DNA from: Streptomyces chartreusis NRRL 3882
GTDB lineage: Bacteria > Actinomycetota > Actinomycetes > Streptomycetales > Streptomycetaceae
Assembly (NCBI RefSeq): GCF_900236475.1
Contig: NZ_LT963352.1
Location: 5,316,001 to 5,380,000, forward strand
DNA: 64,000 nt
Direction of reading: 5' to 3'
The position numbers and the translations under genes were made by a program. This document shows positions 25,527 through 33,633 of this stretch, piece after piece. The notes under the pieces are model-generated. The model saw only the letters and a program-made list of their open reading frames with translations, ran no database searches and had not been told where the DNA came from. The stretch's first letter is position 1. Every line of letters begins with the position of its first letter.

Positions 25527-26174
25527 TTGCACCGCCGCCGTCGCACCGCGTTCGTCCTCACTGCCGCGATCGCCGCCGCGGCGCCGCTTCTCACCGCCTG
25601 CGGCAACGACGCGCATCCCGGCGCGGCGGCCGTGGTGGGCGGCCAGCGGATCACCGTCTCCCAGCTGGAGGACAGGGTCGACGAGGTTCGCGCGGCCCAG
25701 CGGGCGGCCGTGCGGGACGAGGCCCAGTACCAGCAGGCCATCGCCGGGACCGGCACGCTCACCCGTGACACCCTGCACACCATGATCCTCGACCGGGTGC
25801 TGCACCGCGCCGCGCAGGACGCCGGTGTGACCGTCACCCGCAGGGAGATCCAGGAGATGCGGTCCGGGCTGGAGGAGCAGGCCGGCGGCGCCAAGGCCCT
25901 GGAGACGACCTGGCTCCAGCAGTACGGCATCCCGCCGCAGCGCCTCGAGGAGAACCTCCGCCTCCAGCTGGAGGCCCAGAAGCTCGCGCAGAAACTCGGC
26001 ACCGACACCAACCGCCCCGAGTTCTGGAAGGCCCTGTCGGAGGCCTCCAAGGACCTGAACGTCGACCTCAACCCGCGCTACGGCACCTGGGACGTCCAGA
26101 AGAGCAGCCGCGCCGACGCGAAGACGCCGTGGGTGCGGGACGTGTCGGCGGCCCAGGCGCAGCAGAGCATGTAG
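25527..26174 (+). CDS. SurA N-terminal domain-containing lipoprotein
   Basis: A 215-residue protein. The favoured start is TTG 25527, which has GGGAGG upstream and gives a textbook lipoprotein signal: basic HRRRR, hydrophobic AFVLTAAIAAAAP, lipobox LLTAC. The mature part (AVVGGQRITVSQLEDRVDEV, LTRDTLHTMILDRVLHRAAQ, GVTVTRREIQEMRSGLEEQA) is the SurA/trigger-factor-like chaperone N-terminal helical domain without a PPIase domain; the C-terminus WNPRYGTWD-like tail (LNPRYGTWDVQ) is conserved in actinobacteria. Likely a membrane-anchored extracytoplasmic chaperone. It lies 89 bp before mazG. Confidence 0.85.
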   Translation: MHRRRRTAFVLTAAIAAAAPLLTACGNDAHPGAAAVVGGQRITVSQLEDRVDEVRAAQRAAVRDEAQYQQAIAGTGTLTRDTLHTMILDRVLHRAAQDAGVTVTRREIQEMRSGLEEQAGGAKALETTWLQQYGIPPQRLEENLRLQLEAQKLAQKLGTDTNRPEFWKALSEASKDLNVDLNPRYGTWDVQKSSRADAKTPWVRDVSAAQAQQSM

Positions 26175-26263
26175 GGGCGACGCCCCACATGCCCCCGGGG
26201 TGCACGGGCGGAGGCCTGTGGACGATTTCCGGGGCTGCCGGCGGCGTGGGATAGCTTCGAATC

Positions 26264-27292
26264 GTGAACGCCAACAGCCCCGAAGCCACCCCGCGGCCCG
26301 GCGAGGCCGGCCCCGGCACGGCCGCCACCGCCGTCCCCGGCCGCATCGTCCTGCTCACCACCAGTCACCGCGTCGCCCCCGGACTGCTGTCCTGGCCCGC
26401 CTGGCAGGCACTGCACGCGGCCGACCAGGTGCTGTGCGCGGACGGCGCGCACCCGCAGCTGCCGTATCTGCGCGAGGCGGGGATCACCGTCGACGAGGCG
26501 TCCCCGACGGCCCAGGAGCTGGTCGACGCCTGCGCCGGCGGCCGCACGGTGGTCGTCGTGGCGACGGGCGAGGGCGAGCCGACCCTGACGGACGGCCTGG
26601 CCCGCCTCGCCGGCACCGGCCGCGTCGCCATGCCCGAGCTGGAGCTGCTCCCCGCCTCCTACGACCTGCCGGGCGCCCGCCTCCTCGACCTCGTCCAGGT
26701 CATGGACCGCATCCGCGCCGAGTGCCCGTGGTCGTCCCAGCAGACCCACAAGGGCCTGGCCAAGTACGGCATCGAGGAGGCGTACGAACTCGTCGAGGCG
26801 ATCGAGGAGGGCGACCGCGACGAACTGCGCGAGGAGCTCGGTGACGTCCTCCTCCAGGTCGTCTTCCACGCCCGGATCGCCGAGGAGGGCCGCCCGGAAG
26901 ACGGGGCGGACCCCTTCTCCATCGACGACGTCGCCGCCGGCATCGTCGCCAAGCTGATCCACCGCCACCCGCATGTCTTCGGCGACGAGACGGCCACCAC
27001 GCCCGAGGAGGTCAAGGCGCACTGGCTGCGCACCAAGGCGGTCGAGAAGCAGCGCACCTCGATCACCGAGGGCATCCCCCTCGGCCAGCCCGGCCTGGCC
27101 CTCGCCGCCAAGCTGGCGTCACGCGCCCGCGCCGCGAACCTGGACATACCACTCCCGCCCGTCGAGGGCATCGGCTACGAGCTGCTGGCCCTGGCGGTCC
27201 GCGCCGAATCGGAGGGCGTCGACCCGGAGGCGGCCCTGAGAGCGGCGGCCCGCGCCTACCGGGACGCGATCAGGGAGGCTGAGGACGGCTGA
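26264..27292 (+). CDS. mazG: Nucleoside triphosphate pyrophosphohydrolase MazG
   Basis: A 342-residue protein. It hydrolyses (d)NTPs to NMP and PPi, a nucleotide-pool cleaning role. The MazG domain (about 140-300) has the metal-binding EExxE...ExxD pattern in GIEEAYELVEAIEEGDRDEL followed by REELGDVLLQVVFHARIAEE, and the second conserved block HRHPHVFGDE with the IPLGQPGLALAAKLASRAR segment. Residues 1-135 are a degenerate tetrapyrrole-methylase-like domain (GRIVLLTTSHRVAPGLLS; VVVVATGEGEPTL) as in long actinobacterial MazG. GTG 26264 has no Shine-Dalgarno; TAGCTT ends 6 nt before it, suggesting a leaderless transcript. Confidence 0.92.
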   Translation: MNANSPEATPRPGEAGPGTAATAVPGRIVLLTTSHRVAPGLLSWPAWQALHAADQVLCADGAHPQLPYLREAGITVDEASPTAQELVDACAGGRTVVVVATGEGEPTLTDGLARLAGTGRVAMPELELLPASYDLPGARLLDLVQVMDRIRAECPWSSQQTHKGLAKYGIEEAYELVEAIEEGDRDELREELGDVLLQVVFHARIAEEGRPEDGADPFSIDDVAAGIVAKLIHRHPHVFGDETATTPEEVKAHWLRTKAVEKQRTSITEGIPLGQPGLALAAKLASRARAANLDIPLPPVEGIGYELLALAVRAESEGVDPEAALRAAARAYRDAIREAEDG

Positions 27293-27368
27293 GACCGAGA
27301 GCCGGGAGCGGAGGACGGCTGGACCGGCCGAGGGAGGGGAGGGGCGAGGAGCCGGATACCGTCGGGGA

Positions 27369-28649
27369 GTGACCGACCAGCCCCAGCCCAGCACCCCTGC
27401 CGCCGCTCCCGACCTCTTCACCTGGGAGTTCGCGAGCAACCCCTACCCCGCCTACGCCTGGCTCCGCGAGCACGCCCCCGTGCACCGCACCAAGCTGCCC
27501 AGCGGCGTGGAGGCCTGGCTGGTCACGCGGTACGCCGATGCCAAGCAGACGCTAGCCGACCACCGGCTCTCCAAGAACCCGGCGCATCACGACGAACCCG
27601 CGCACGCCAAGGGCAAGACCGGGATCCCCGGGGAGCGCAAGGCCGAGCTGATGACGCATCTGCTCAACATCGACCCGCCGGACCACACCCGGCTGCGGCG
27701 GCTCGTGTCCAAGGCGTTCACGCCCCGCCGGGTCGCCGAGTTCGCGCCGCGGGTGCAGGAGCTCACCGACGGGCTCATCGACGGGTTCGCGGAGAAGGGG
27801 TCCGCCGACCTCATCCACGAGTTCGCCTTCCCGCTCCCCATCTACGCCATCTGCGACCTGCTCGGCGTCCCTCGCGAGGACCAGGACGACTTCCGCGACT
27901 GGGCGGGAATGATGATCCGTCACCAGGGCGGGCCCAGGGGCGGCGTGGCGCGGTCCGTGAAGAAGATGCGCGGCTACCTCGCCGACCTCATCCACCGCAA
28001 GCGCGAGGCGCTGCCCACCGAGCCCGCCCCCGGCGAGGACCTCATCTCCGGTCTCATCCGCGCCTCCGACCACGGTGAGCACCTCACCGAGAACGAGGCG
28101 GCGGCCATGGCCTTCATCCTGCTGTTCGCCGGGTTCGAAACGACCGTGAACCTGATCGGCAACGGCACCTACGCCCTGCTCACCCACCCCGAGCAGCGCG
28201 CGCGCCTCCAGGCGTCCCTGGCCGCCGGGGAGACCGGCCTCCTGGAGACCGGCGTCGAGGAGCTCCTGCGCTACGACGGCCCCGTCGAACTCGCCACGTG
28301 GCGGTTCGCCACGCAGCCGCTCACCATCGGCGGGCAGCACATCGCGACCGGCGACCCGGTCCTCGTCGTCCTGGCCGCCGCCGACCGGGATCCGGAGCGG
28401 TTCGCGGATCCGGACGTGCTCGACCTCGCCCGCCGCGACAACCAGCACCTCGGCTACGGCCACGGCATCCACTACTGCCTCGGCGCCCCGCTCGCCCGAC
28501 TGGAGGGCCAGACCGCGCTCGCCGCGCTCCTCACCCGACTCCCGGACCTGCGGCTCGCGGCGGACCCGGCCGAGCTGAGATGGCGCGGCGGCCTCATCAT
28601 GCGCGGGCTGCGCACCCTGCCGGTGGAGTTCTCACCGGCCCGAAGGTGA
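27369..28649 (+). CDS. Cytochrome P450 (CYP107-like)
   Basis: A 426-residue soluble bacterial P450. The I-helix oxygen-activation motif is LLFAGFETTVN (about 250-258, with Glu-Thr rather than Asp-Thr), the K-helix ExxR is EELLRYDGPVE, and the haem loop YGHGIHYCLGAPLARLEG has the cysteine ligand near residue 369. NPAHHDEPAHAKG and LLNIDPPDHTRLRRLVSKAF are typical of class I monooxygenases needing ferredoxin and reductase, neither of which is adjacent. Its place between mazG and two rpf genes matches S. coelicolor CYP107U1, which I recall being linked to sporulation. GTG 27369 lies 6 nt after TACCGT, so it is probably leaderless. Confidence 0.9.
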   Translation: MTDQPQPSTPAAAPDLFTWEFASNPYPAYAWLREHAPVHRTKLPSGVEAWLVTRYADAKQTLADHRLSKNPAHHDEPAHAKGKTGIPGERKAELMTHLLNIDPPDHTRLRRLVSKAFTPRRVAEFAPRVQELTDGLIDGFAEKGSADLIHEFAFPLPIYAICDLLGVPREDQDDFRDWAGMMIRHQGGPRGGVARSVKKMRGYLADLIHRKREALPTEPAPGEDLISGLIRASDHGEHLTENEAAAMAFILLFAGFETTVNLIGNGTYALLTHPEQRARLQASLAAGETGLLETGVEELLRYDGPVELATWRFATQPLTIGGQHIATGDPVLVVLAAADRDPERFADPDVLDLARRDNQHLGYGHGIHYCLGAPLARLEGQTALAALLTRLPDLRLAADPAELRWRGGLIMRGLRTLPVEFSPARR

Positions 28650-28695
28650 CACGCCGTCAGACCTGTGATCTTCACGTGATCTGCGCGGCATGAAC

Positions 28696-28725
28696 TTGTG
28701 ACAAGTGATCGTCTGCCGATACGTT
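28696..28725 (+). promoter_or_regulatory. Promoter of the first rpf gene, with overlapping palindrome
   Basis: A TTGTGA -35 (28696-28701), 18-bp spacer and TACGTT -10 (28720-28725) lie about 70 bp before the ATG. The -35 is inside a perfect odd palindrome ACTTGTGACAAGT (28694-28706), a likely regulator site. Confidence 0.55.
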
Positions 28726-28796
28726 CACCCATCATCAGCGCGGCCCGGGGGGTCCTGCGCCGCGCCGGTCACTGCTGTCTCGCGAAAGGTCTCCGT

Positions 28797-29822
28797 ATGC
28801 TCTCCGGGAACGGTCGGCACCGTCGCCCCCGCCAGGCTCCGGCTCTCCTCGTCGCGGCCGGGGTGACCGGCTCCGCCATCGCGATCCCGCTCCTCGGAGC
28901 CTCCGGCGCCAGCGCGGCCGACGGCACGACCTGGGACCGGGTCGCGGACTGCGAGACCGGCGGCGCCTGGAGCCAGAACAGCGGCAACGGATACTTCGGC
29001 GGCCTCGCGTTGTCCCAGGAGGACTGGGAGAACCACGGCGGTCTCGACTACGCCCCGAGCGCCGACCTGGCCAGCCGCTCCCAGCAGATAGCCGTGGCCG
29101 AGAGAATCCTCGCCGACCAGGGGGTCGGTGCGTGGCGCACCTGCGGGCTGCTCTCCGGCCTCCAGCAGGACAAGGACTCGGGCACGTCCGACTCGTCCAG
29201 CTCCTCCGACTCGTCCGCTCCGACGGACTCACCCGGACTGCTCGACTCCTCCGAGTCATCCGAGTCGTCCGGGTCATCCTCTTCGTCTTCTTCGCCCTCT
29301 TCGTCGTCTCCGTCCCCATCGTCGTCCCCTGACGGGCAGTCGACCTCGGAGGGTGACACCGCCAAGTCCGACAAGTCATCCGATTCTGCCGATTCCTCGA
29401 CGCGGGACCAGTCGCAGGACCAGGAGTCCGGCAGCTCCCCGTCGACCGCCGCCGAGAGTGACGAACCCGACAAGTCCCGGCAGGGCGACGGCTCTTCGGC
29501 GCTCTCCGGAACCGGAACCGACAGCGCCTCCGGCCGCCACCGCGGCCCCAGCGCCGACGAGGACACCGGGGCCGAGGACGGCCGTACGTCCGGAGCCGCC
29601 GGACGGCACGCCTCGCGCGGCGGCGAGGCCTCTCGGGAGGCGACGGACGGCTCCTACACCGTCCGCCCCGGCGACAGCCTCTGGTCCATCGCGAACTCCC
29701 TTGACCTCAGCGGCGGGTGGCACGCGCTCTACGCCGGGAACGAGACGGCCGTCGGCGCCGACCCGAACCTCATCCGCCCCGGTCAGAAGCTCACGGTAAG
29801 GGTCGAAGCGGACGACGAGTAG
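28797..29822 (+). CDS. rpfC: Resuscitation-promoting factor (Rpf domain + LysM), probable RpfC
   Basis: A 341-residue exported peptidoglycan hydrolase that nicks cell-wall glycan during germination and growth. A signal peptide (RQAPALLVAAGVTGSAIAIP, cleavage near ASA-AD) is followed by the Rpf domain (about 42-120): WDRVADCETGGAWSQNSGNG with catalytic Glu53, YFGGLALSQEDW, and AERILADQGVGAWRTCG. Residues about 130-280 are an extreme Ser/Asp/Glu/Pro linker. A C-terminal LysM (SYTVRPGDSLWSIANSLDLS to RPGQKLTV) anchors it to the wall. The linker DNA uses many TCT and TCA serine codons unlike neighbours. The symbol rests on LysM content and position beside rpfA. Confidence 0.9.
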   Translation: MLSGNGRHRRPRQAPALLVAAGVTGSAIAIPLLGASGASAADGTTWDRVADCETGGAWSQNSGNGYFGGLALSQEDWENHGGLDYAPSADLASRSQQIAVAERILADQGVGAWRTCGLLSGLQQDKDSGTSDSSSSSDSSAPTDSPGLLDSSESSESSGSSSSSSSPSSSSPSPSSSPDGQSTSEGDTAKSDKSSDSADSSTRDQSQDQESGSSPSTAAESDEPDKSRQGDGSSALSGTGTDSASGRHRGPSADEDTGAEDGRTSGAAGRHASRGGEASREATDGSYTVRPGDSLWSIANSLDLSGGWHALYAGNETAVGADPNLIRPGQKLTVRVEADDE

Positions 29823-29867
29823 CCGGTGGGGCAGTCCGGAAACGGCGGCGGAAGTCACCCCGAAACC

Positions 29868-29879
29868 GTGCGAGTTCAC
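29868..29879 (+). promoter_or_regulatory. Candidate Crp-type site GTG-N6-CAC upstream of rpfA
   Basis: GTGCGAGTTCAC, extendable to CGTG-N6-CACG, lies about 105 bp before the predicted rpfA transcription start. Crp control of rpfA has been described in S. coelicolor; this identification is by core match only. Confidence 0.45.
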
Positions 29880-29947
29880 GTCACCGTTCGCGCCGAATGT
29901 CCCTTATAAGCGCGGTGAGAGATAGATCTCAGAAGCCCTGATCGTCT

Positions 29948-29977
29948 TTGAAATTCCGCGGATCGCGTGTCTACGGT
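29948..29977 (+). promoter_or_regulatory. rpfA promoter
   Basis: TTGAAA -35 (29948-29953), 18-bp spacer and TACGGT -10 (29972-29977). Initiation near 29984 would place the whole riboswitch in the leader. Confidence 0.65.
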
Positions 29978-30010
29978 CATGACCGCTCGCCACCGCGAGC
30001 CCCGGCTGCC

Positions 30011-30235
30011 GCAACGCCGAATCCTGCCAGCGGCCGCACGGGAACAGTCGTCGCGTCAAGCGCCGTAGGCAGGAGCGGGGGACCCAAGGTAAGTGCCGGG
30101 CCCGGCGGTTGAGGCAACTCGACGGCAGGGCTCCGGCTTGGGGTGAAGCCGTGTCCCGGGAGGGACGCGGCCGGGCAACTCAACCGGCCCGAACCCGACA
30201 GCTCACCTCGCAGGCGTCGGTGAGGGGATCTCTCC
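30011..30235 (+). ncRNA. ydaO-yuaA class (c-di-AMP) riboswitch leader of rpfA
   Basis: The conserved islands occur in order: CGCCGAATCCTGCC (from 30015) pairing with GGCAGGA, then AGCGGGGGACCCAA, TGGGGTGAA, CCCGAACCCGACAGCTCACC and TCGCAGGCG, matching the ydaO aptamer. This class binds c-di-AMP and usually lowers expression of the gene behind it. At the 3' end, CTCACC (30202-30207) can pair with GGTGAG (30219-30224), which runs into the Shine-Dalgarno GAGGGG before ATG 30236, so part of the control could be translational. A c-di-AMP riboswitch in front of rpfA is known in S. coelicolor. Confidence 0.93.
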
Positions 30236-30916
30236 ATGCTGTTTTCCGGCAAGGGCACGCACCGCCGTCCGTCCAAGGCCTCTCGGGTCATCGCCATCGC
30301 CGGTGTCACCGGTGCCGCCGTCGCCGCCCCGCTGATGGCGGCCGGCAACGCCTCCGCCGCCACCGCCTCCGAGTGGGACGCCGTCGCCCAGTGCGAGTCC
30401 GGCGGCAACTGGTCCATCAACACCGGCAACGGCTACTACGGCGGTCTGCAGTTCTCCGCCTCCACCTGGTCCGGCTACGGCGGCACCAAGTACGCCTCCA
30501 CCGCCGACCAGGCCACCAAGGAGCAGCAGATCGAGATCGCCGAGAAGGTCCTCGCGAGCCAGGGCAAGGGTGCCTGGCCGGTCTGCGGCAAGGGTCTGTC
30601 GAGCGCCGGCTACAGCGGCGGCTCCGCGCAGAGCAGCGGTTCCACGGAGACCCGCCAGACCGAGCAGCAGCCGGCCTCCCGCTCCGAGGAGCGCCCGGCG
30701 CAGACCCAGAAGAGCCAGAAGACCGTCACCACCCCGACCGGCAAGAAGGTCAAGAAGGGTGACGGCGAGTACAAGGTCGTCAAGGGCGACACCCTCAGCT
30801 CGATCGCGACCGAGCACAAGGTCAAGGGCGGCTGGGAGAAGCTGTTCGAGCTGAACAAGGACATCATCACGGACGCCAACCTGATCTACCCGGGCCAGCA
30901 GCTGCACCTGAAGTAA
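30236..30916 (+). CDS. rpfA: Resuscitation-promoting factor RpfA (Rpf + LysM)
   Basis: A 226-residue exported muralytic enzyme. The signal peptide (KASRVIAIAGVTGAAVAAP, cleavage near ASA-AT) precedes the Rpf domain (about 44-122): EWDAVAQCESGGNWSINTGN with catalytic Glu54, GYYGGLQFSASTW, EIAEKVLASQGKGAWPVCG. A short Ser/Gln/Thr linker leads to a C-terminal LysM (GEYKVVKGDTLSSIATEHKV, ending IYPGQQLHLK) for wall binding. The linker is far shorter than in the upstream paralogue. It is controlled by its own promoter and the ydaO riboswitch, linking wall hydrolysis to c-di-AMP, and is closed by a strong terminator. Confidence 0.95.
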   Translation: MLFSGKGTHRRPSKASRVIAIAGVTGAAVAAPLMAAGNASAATASEWDAVAQCESGGNWSINTGNGYYGGLQFSASTWSGYGGTKYASTADQATKEQQIEIAEKVLASQGKGAWPVCGKGLSSAGYSGGSAQSSGSTETRQTEQQPASRSEERPAQTQKSQKTVTTPTGKKVKKGDGEYKVVKGDTLSSIATEHKVKGGWEKLFELNKDIITDANLIYPGQQLHLK

Positions 30917-30942
30917 GCGGCGGCCCCCCGGTCCCCACGGGC

Positions 30943-30990
30943 CCCCGCCCCGGTGCGTCGTCCCCCGTACGCACCGGGGCGGGGTTTTTT
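30943..30990 (+). terminator. Strong intrinsic terminator of rpfA
   Basis: A perfect 16-bp stem (30943-30958 with 30969-30984) is followed by six T. Confidence 0.95.
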
Positions 30991-31178
30991 CTGCCGGTCT
31001 TTGCGATCCGGCTTTGTTCCGTTCGGAAACAATTTACTCTCGGTTCTGTCCATGGGGTGGGCGACCCGGTGGCCGATCGCCCGGAGCCGGTTAGGCTCAT
31101 GTCGCGAGCCACCGCGGCCCGCGCCTCGCCGGGTCCACGCGGCCCGCGTACCCGCGTCACATGAAGAAGGAGATGCTC

Positions 31179-32459
31179 GTGCCGTCCATCGACGTCGTCG
31201 TAGCCCGGGAAATCCTGGACTCCCGAGGCAACCCCACGGTCGAGGTCGAGGTCGGCCTCGACGACGGCAGCACCGGTCGTGCCGCCGTCCCGTCCGGCGC
31301 CTCCACGGGCGCCTTCGAGGCCATCGAGCTGCGCGACGGCGACTCGAACCGCTACCTCGGCAAGGGTGTGGAGAAGGCCGTCCTCGCGGTCATCGAGCAG
31401 ATCGGCCCGGAGCTGGTCGGCTACGACGCCACCGAGCAGCGCCTGATCGACCAGGCGATGTTCGACCTGGACGCCACCGACAACAAGGGCTCCCTCGGCG
31501 CCAACGCCATCCTCGGCGTCTCGCTCGCCGTCGCCCACGCCGCCTCCGAGGCCAGCGACCTGCCGCTGTTCCGCTACCTGGGCGGCCCGAACGCGCACCT
31601 GCTGCCGGTGCCGATGATGAACATCCTGAACGGCGGCTCGCACGCCGACTCCAACGTGGACATCCAGGAGTTCATGATCGCCCCGATCGGCGCGGAGTCC
31701 TTCTCCGAGGCCCTGCGCTGGGGCGCCGAGGTCTACCACACGCTGAAGAAGGTCCTGAAGTCCAAGGGCCTGGCCACCGGCCTCGGCGACGAGGGCGGCT
31801 TCGCCCCGAACCTCGGCTCCAACCGCGAGGCCCTCGACCTCATCCTCGAGGCGATCAACGAGGCCGGCTACACCCCCGGCGAGCAGATCGCCCTCGCCCT
31901 CGACGTCGCCGCGTCCGAGTTCTACAAGGACGGCGTCTACACCTTCGAGGGCAAGGAGCGCTCGGCGGCCGAGATGACCGAGTACTACGCGGAGCTCGTC
32001 GACGCGTACCCGCTCGTCTCCATCGAGGACCCGCTGTTCGAGGACGACTGGGAGGGCTGGAAGACCATCACCGACAAGCTCGGTGACAAGGTCCAGCTCG
32101 TCGGCGACGACCTGTTCGTCACCAACCCCGAGCGCCTGGCCCGCGGCATCGAGGAGGGCGCGGCCAACGCGCTCCTGGTCAAGGTCAACCAGATCGGTTC
32201 GCTCACCGAGACCCTGGACGCCGTCGAGCTGGCCCAGCGCAACGGCTTCAAGTGCATGATGTCCCACCGCTCCGGCGAGACCGAGGACGTCACCATCGCC
32301 GACCTGGCCGTCGCCACCAACTGCGGCCAGATCAAGACCGGCGCCCCGGCCCGCTCCGAGCGCGTCGCCAAGTACAACCAGCTGCTGCGCATCGAGGAGA
32401 TCCTCGACGACGCGGCGGTGTACGCCGGCCGCAGCGCCTTCCCGCGCTTCAAGGGCTGA
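31179..32459 (+). CDS. eno: Enolase
   Basis: A 426-residue glycolytic enzyme converting 2-phosphoglycerate to phosphoenolpyruvate with Mg2+. I chose GTG 31179 (MPSIDVVVAREILDSRGNPT) because AAGAAGGAG lies just before it and the length fits the family; ATG 31161 would add six residues that overlap this ribosome site. Markers are VPSGASTGAFEAIELRDGD, the SHAD-type loop GGSHADSNVDIQEFM, catalytic Lys/Glu segments GDEGGFAPNL and SIEDPLFEDDW, GDDLFVTNP, VKVNQIGSLTET and MSHRSGETED. A palindrome TTCCG-TT-CGGAA (31017-31028) and a TAGGCT -10-like box (31092-31097) lie upstream. Confidence 0.98.
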   Translation: MPSIDVVVAREILDSRGNPTVEVEVGLDDGSTGRAAVPSGASTGAFEAIELRDGDSNRYLGKGVEKAVLAVIEQIGPELVGYDATEQRLIDQAMFDLDATDNKGSLGANAILGVSLAVAHAASEASDLPLFRYLGGPNAHLLPVPMMNILNGGSHADSNVDIQEFMIAPIGAESFSEALRWGAEVYHTLKKVLKSKGLATGLGDEGGFAPNLGSNREALDLILEAINEAGYTPGEQIALALDVAASEFYKDGVYTFEGKERSAAEMTEYYAELVDAYPLVSIEDPLFEDDWEGWKTITDKLGDKVQLVGDDLFVTNPERLARGIEEGAANALLVKVNQIGSLTETLDAVELAQRNGFKCMMSHRSGETEDVTIADLAVATNCGQIKTGAPARSERVAKYNQLLRIEEILDDAAVYAGRSAFPRFKG

Positions 32460-32574
32460 TCGCCGAAAGGCCCGACCCGTAAGAGGCAGCGTCGTACGTA
32501 CGTCCCCGTACTCGGTCCCGTACCGTGTCCGGGGACGTACGCGCGTATGACGGCGGAGCGGGAGGCGGACAGAC

Positions 32575-33051
32575 ATGGCCGTGAAGGACCGGGACCGGTT
32601 CTCCACCGCGACCAGGATCCGGTTGCTCGGTGAGCAGACCGCGGCCCGGGTCTACCGCTCCCAGACCAAGCGCCAGGCCCGCCGCTCCCGGCTGACCGGC
32701 CGGGCCGCGCTGCTCGCCCTGGTGATGTGCTCGCTGATCGTGGCTCTGGCCTACCCCATGCGGGAGTACGTCTCGCAGCGCGCCGAGATCGACGACCTCC
32801 AGCGTGAACAGCAGCAGGCCCGGCAGCGCGTCGAACGGCTGCGCGACCAGAAGGCGCGCTGGCAGGACGACGCGTACGCGGAGCAGCAGATCCGGCAGCG
32901 GTTGCACTACGTCATGCCGGGGGAGACGGGGTTCATCGTCGTCGACCCGCACGCGGCGGAGCAGTCGCACGCCGACCTCGGGGCGGCCGACCGCCCCTGG
33001 TACTCGAACGTCTGGGACGGGGTCGACAAGGCCGACGCCTCCGACCGGTGA
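32575..33051 (+). CDS. divIC: Septum formation initiator DivIC (FtsB family)
   Basis: A 158-residue single-pass membrane protein of the divisome. A basic cytoplasmic N-terminus (QTKRQARRSRLTGRA) is followed by one TM (about 43-61, ALLALVMCSLIVALAYPM), then an extracellular coiled coil (AEIDDLQREQQQARQRVERL) and the conserved DDAYAEQQIRQRLHYVMPGE, which is the FtsB/DivIC signature. It acts with FtsL and FtsQ in sporulation septation in Streptomyces, where it is dispensable for growth. ATG 32575 follows GGGAGG. Placement right after eno is conserved in actinobacteria. Confidence 0.93.
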   Translation: MAVKDRDRFSTATRIRLLGEQTAARVYRSQTKRQARRSRLTGRAALLALVMCSLIVALAYPMREYVSQRAEIDDLQREQQQARQRVERLRDQKARWQDDAYAEQQIRQRLHYVMPGETGFIVVDPHAAEQSHADLGAADRPWYSNVWDGVDKADASDR

Positions 33052-33102
33052 CCCGGACCCCAGCCAGTGACCTGAACCCAGAAAGACAGCCTGAACACAG
33101 TC

Positions 33103-33633
33103 ATGGAAACGCCCCCGCCGACCACCCCGCGCACCGAGCCCACCGACGCGGACGTCGAGGCCTTCAAGCAGCAGCTCGGCCGGCCCCCGCGCGGCCTGCG
33201 CGCGATCGCGCACCGGTGCCCGTGCGGGCAGCCCGACGTCGTCGAGACGGCCCCCCGGCTGCCCGACGGCACGCCCTTCCCCACGCTGTACTACCTGACG
33301 TGCCCGAAGGCGAACTCGGCCATCGGCACGCTGGAGGCGAACGGCGTGATGAAGGAGATGACCGAGCGGCTGGCCTCGGACCCGGAGCTTGCGGCGGCGT
33401 ACCGGGCGGCCCACGAGGACTACATCAGGCGCCGTGACGAGATCGAGGAGCTGAAGGACTTCCCGAGCGCGGGCGGCATGCCGGACCGGGTGAAGTGCCT
33501 GCACGTGCTGGTGGCGCACTCGCTGGCCGCGGGGCCGGGAGTGAACCCGCTGGGCGACGAGGCCCTCGCCATGCTGCCCGAGTGGTGGCGCAAGGGCGCC
33601 TGCGTGACGACCGCCGAGGAGGACGCCCAGTGA
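33103..33633 (+). CDS. DUF501 domain-containing protein
   Basis: A 176-residue conserved actinobacterial protein of unknown function. Family landmarks are DVEAFKQQLGRPPRGLRAIA, HRCPCGQPDVVETAPRLPDG (a Cys-x-Cys pair that could bind metal), PFPTLYYLTCPKANSAIGTL, and RVKCLHVLVAHSLAAGPGVNPLGDE. The conserved Cys/His residues hint at a metal site. It is always found between divIC and ppx, and here its stop overlaps the ppx start (GTGA), so it likely works with, or is at least co-regulated with, exopolyphosphatase. Confidence 0.9.
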   Translation: METPPPTTPRTEPTDADVEAFKQQLGRPPRGLRAIAHRCPCGQPDVVETAPRLPDGTPFPTLYYLTCPKANSAIGTLEANGVMKEMTERLASDPELAAAYRAAHEDYIRRRDEIEELKDFPSAGGMPDRVKCLHVLVAHSLAAGPGVNPLGDEALAMLPEWWRKGACVTTAEEDAQ

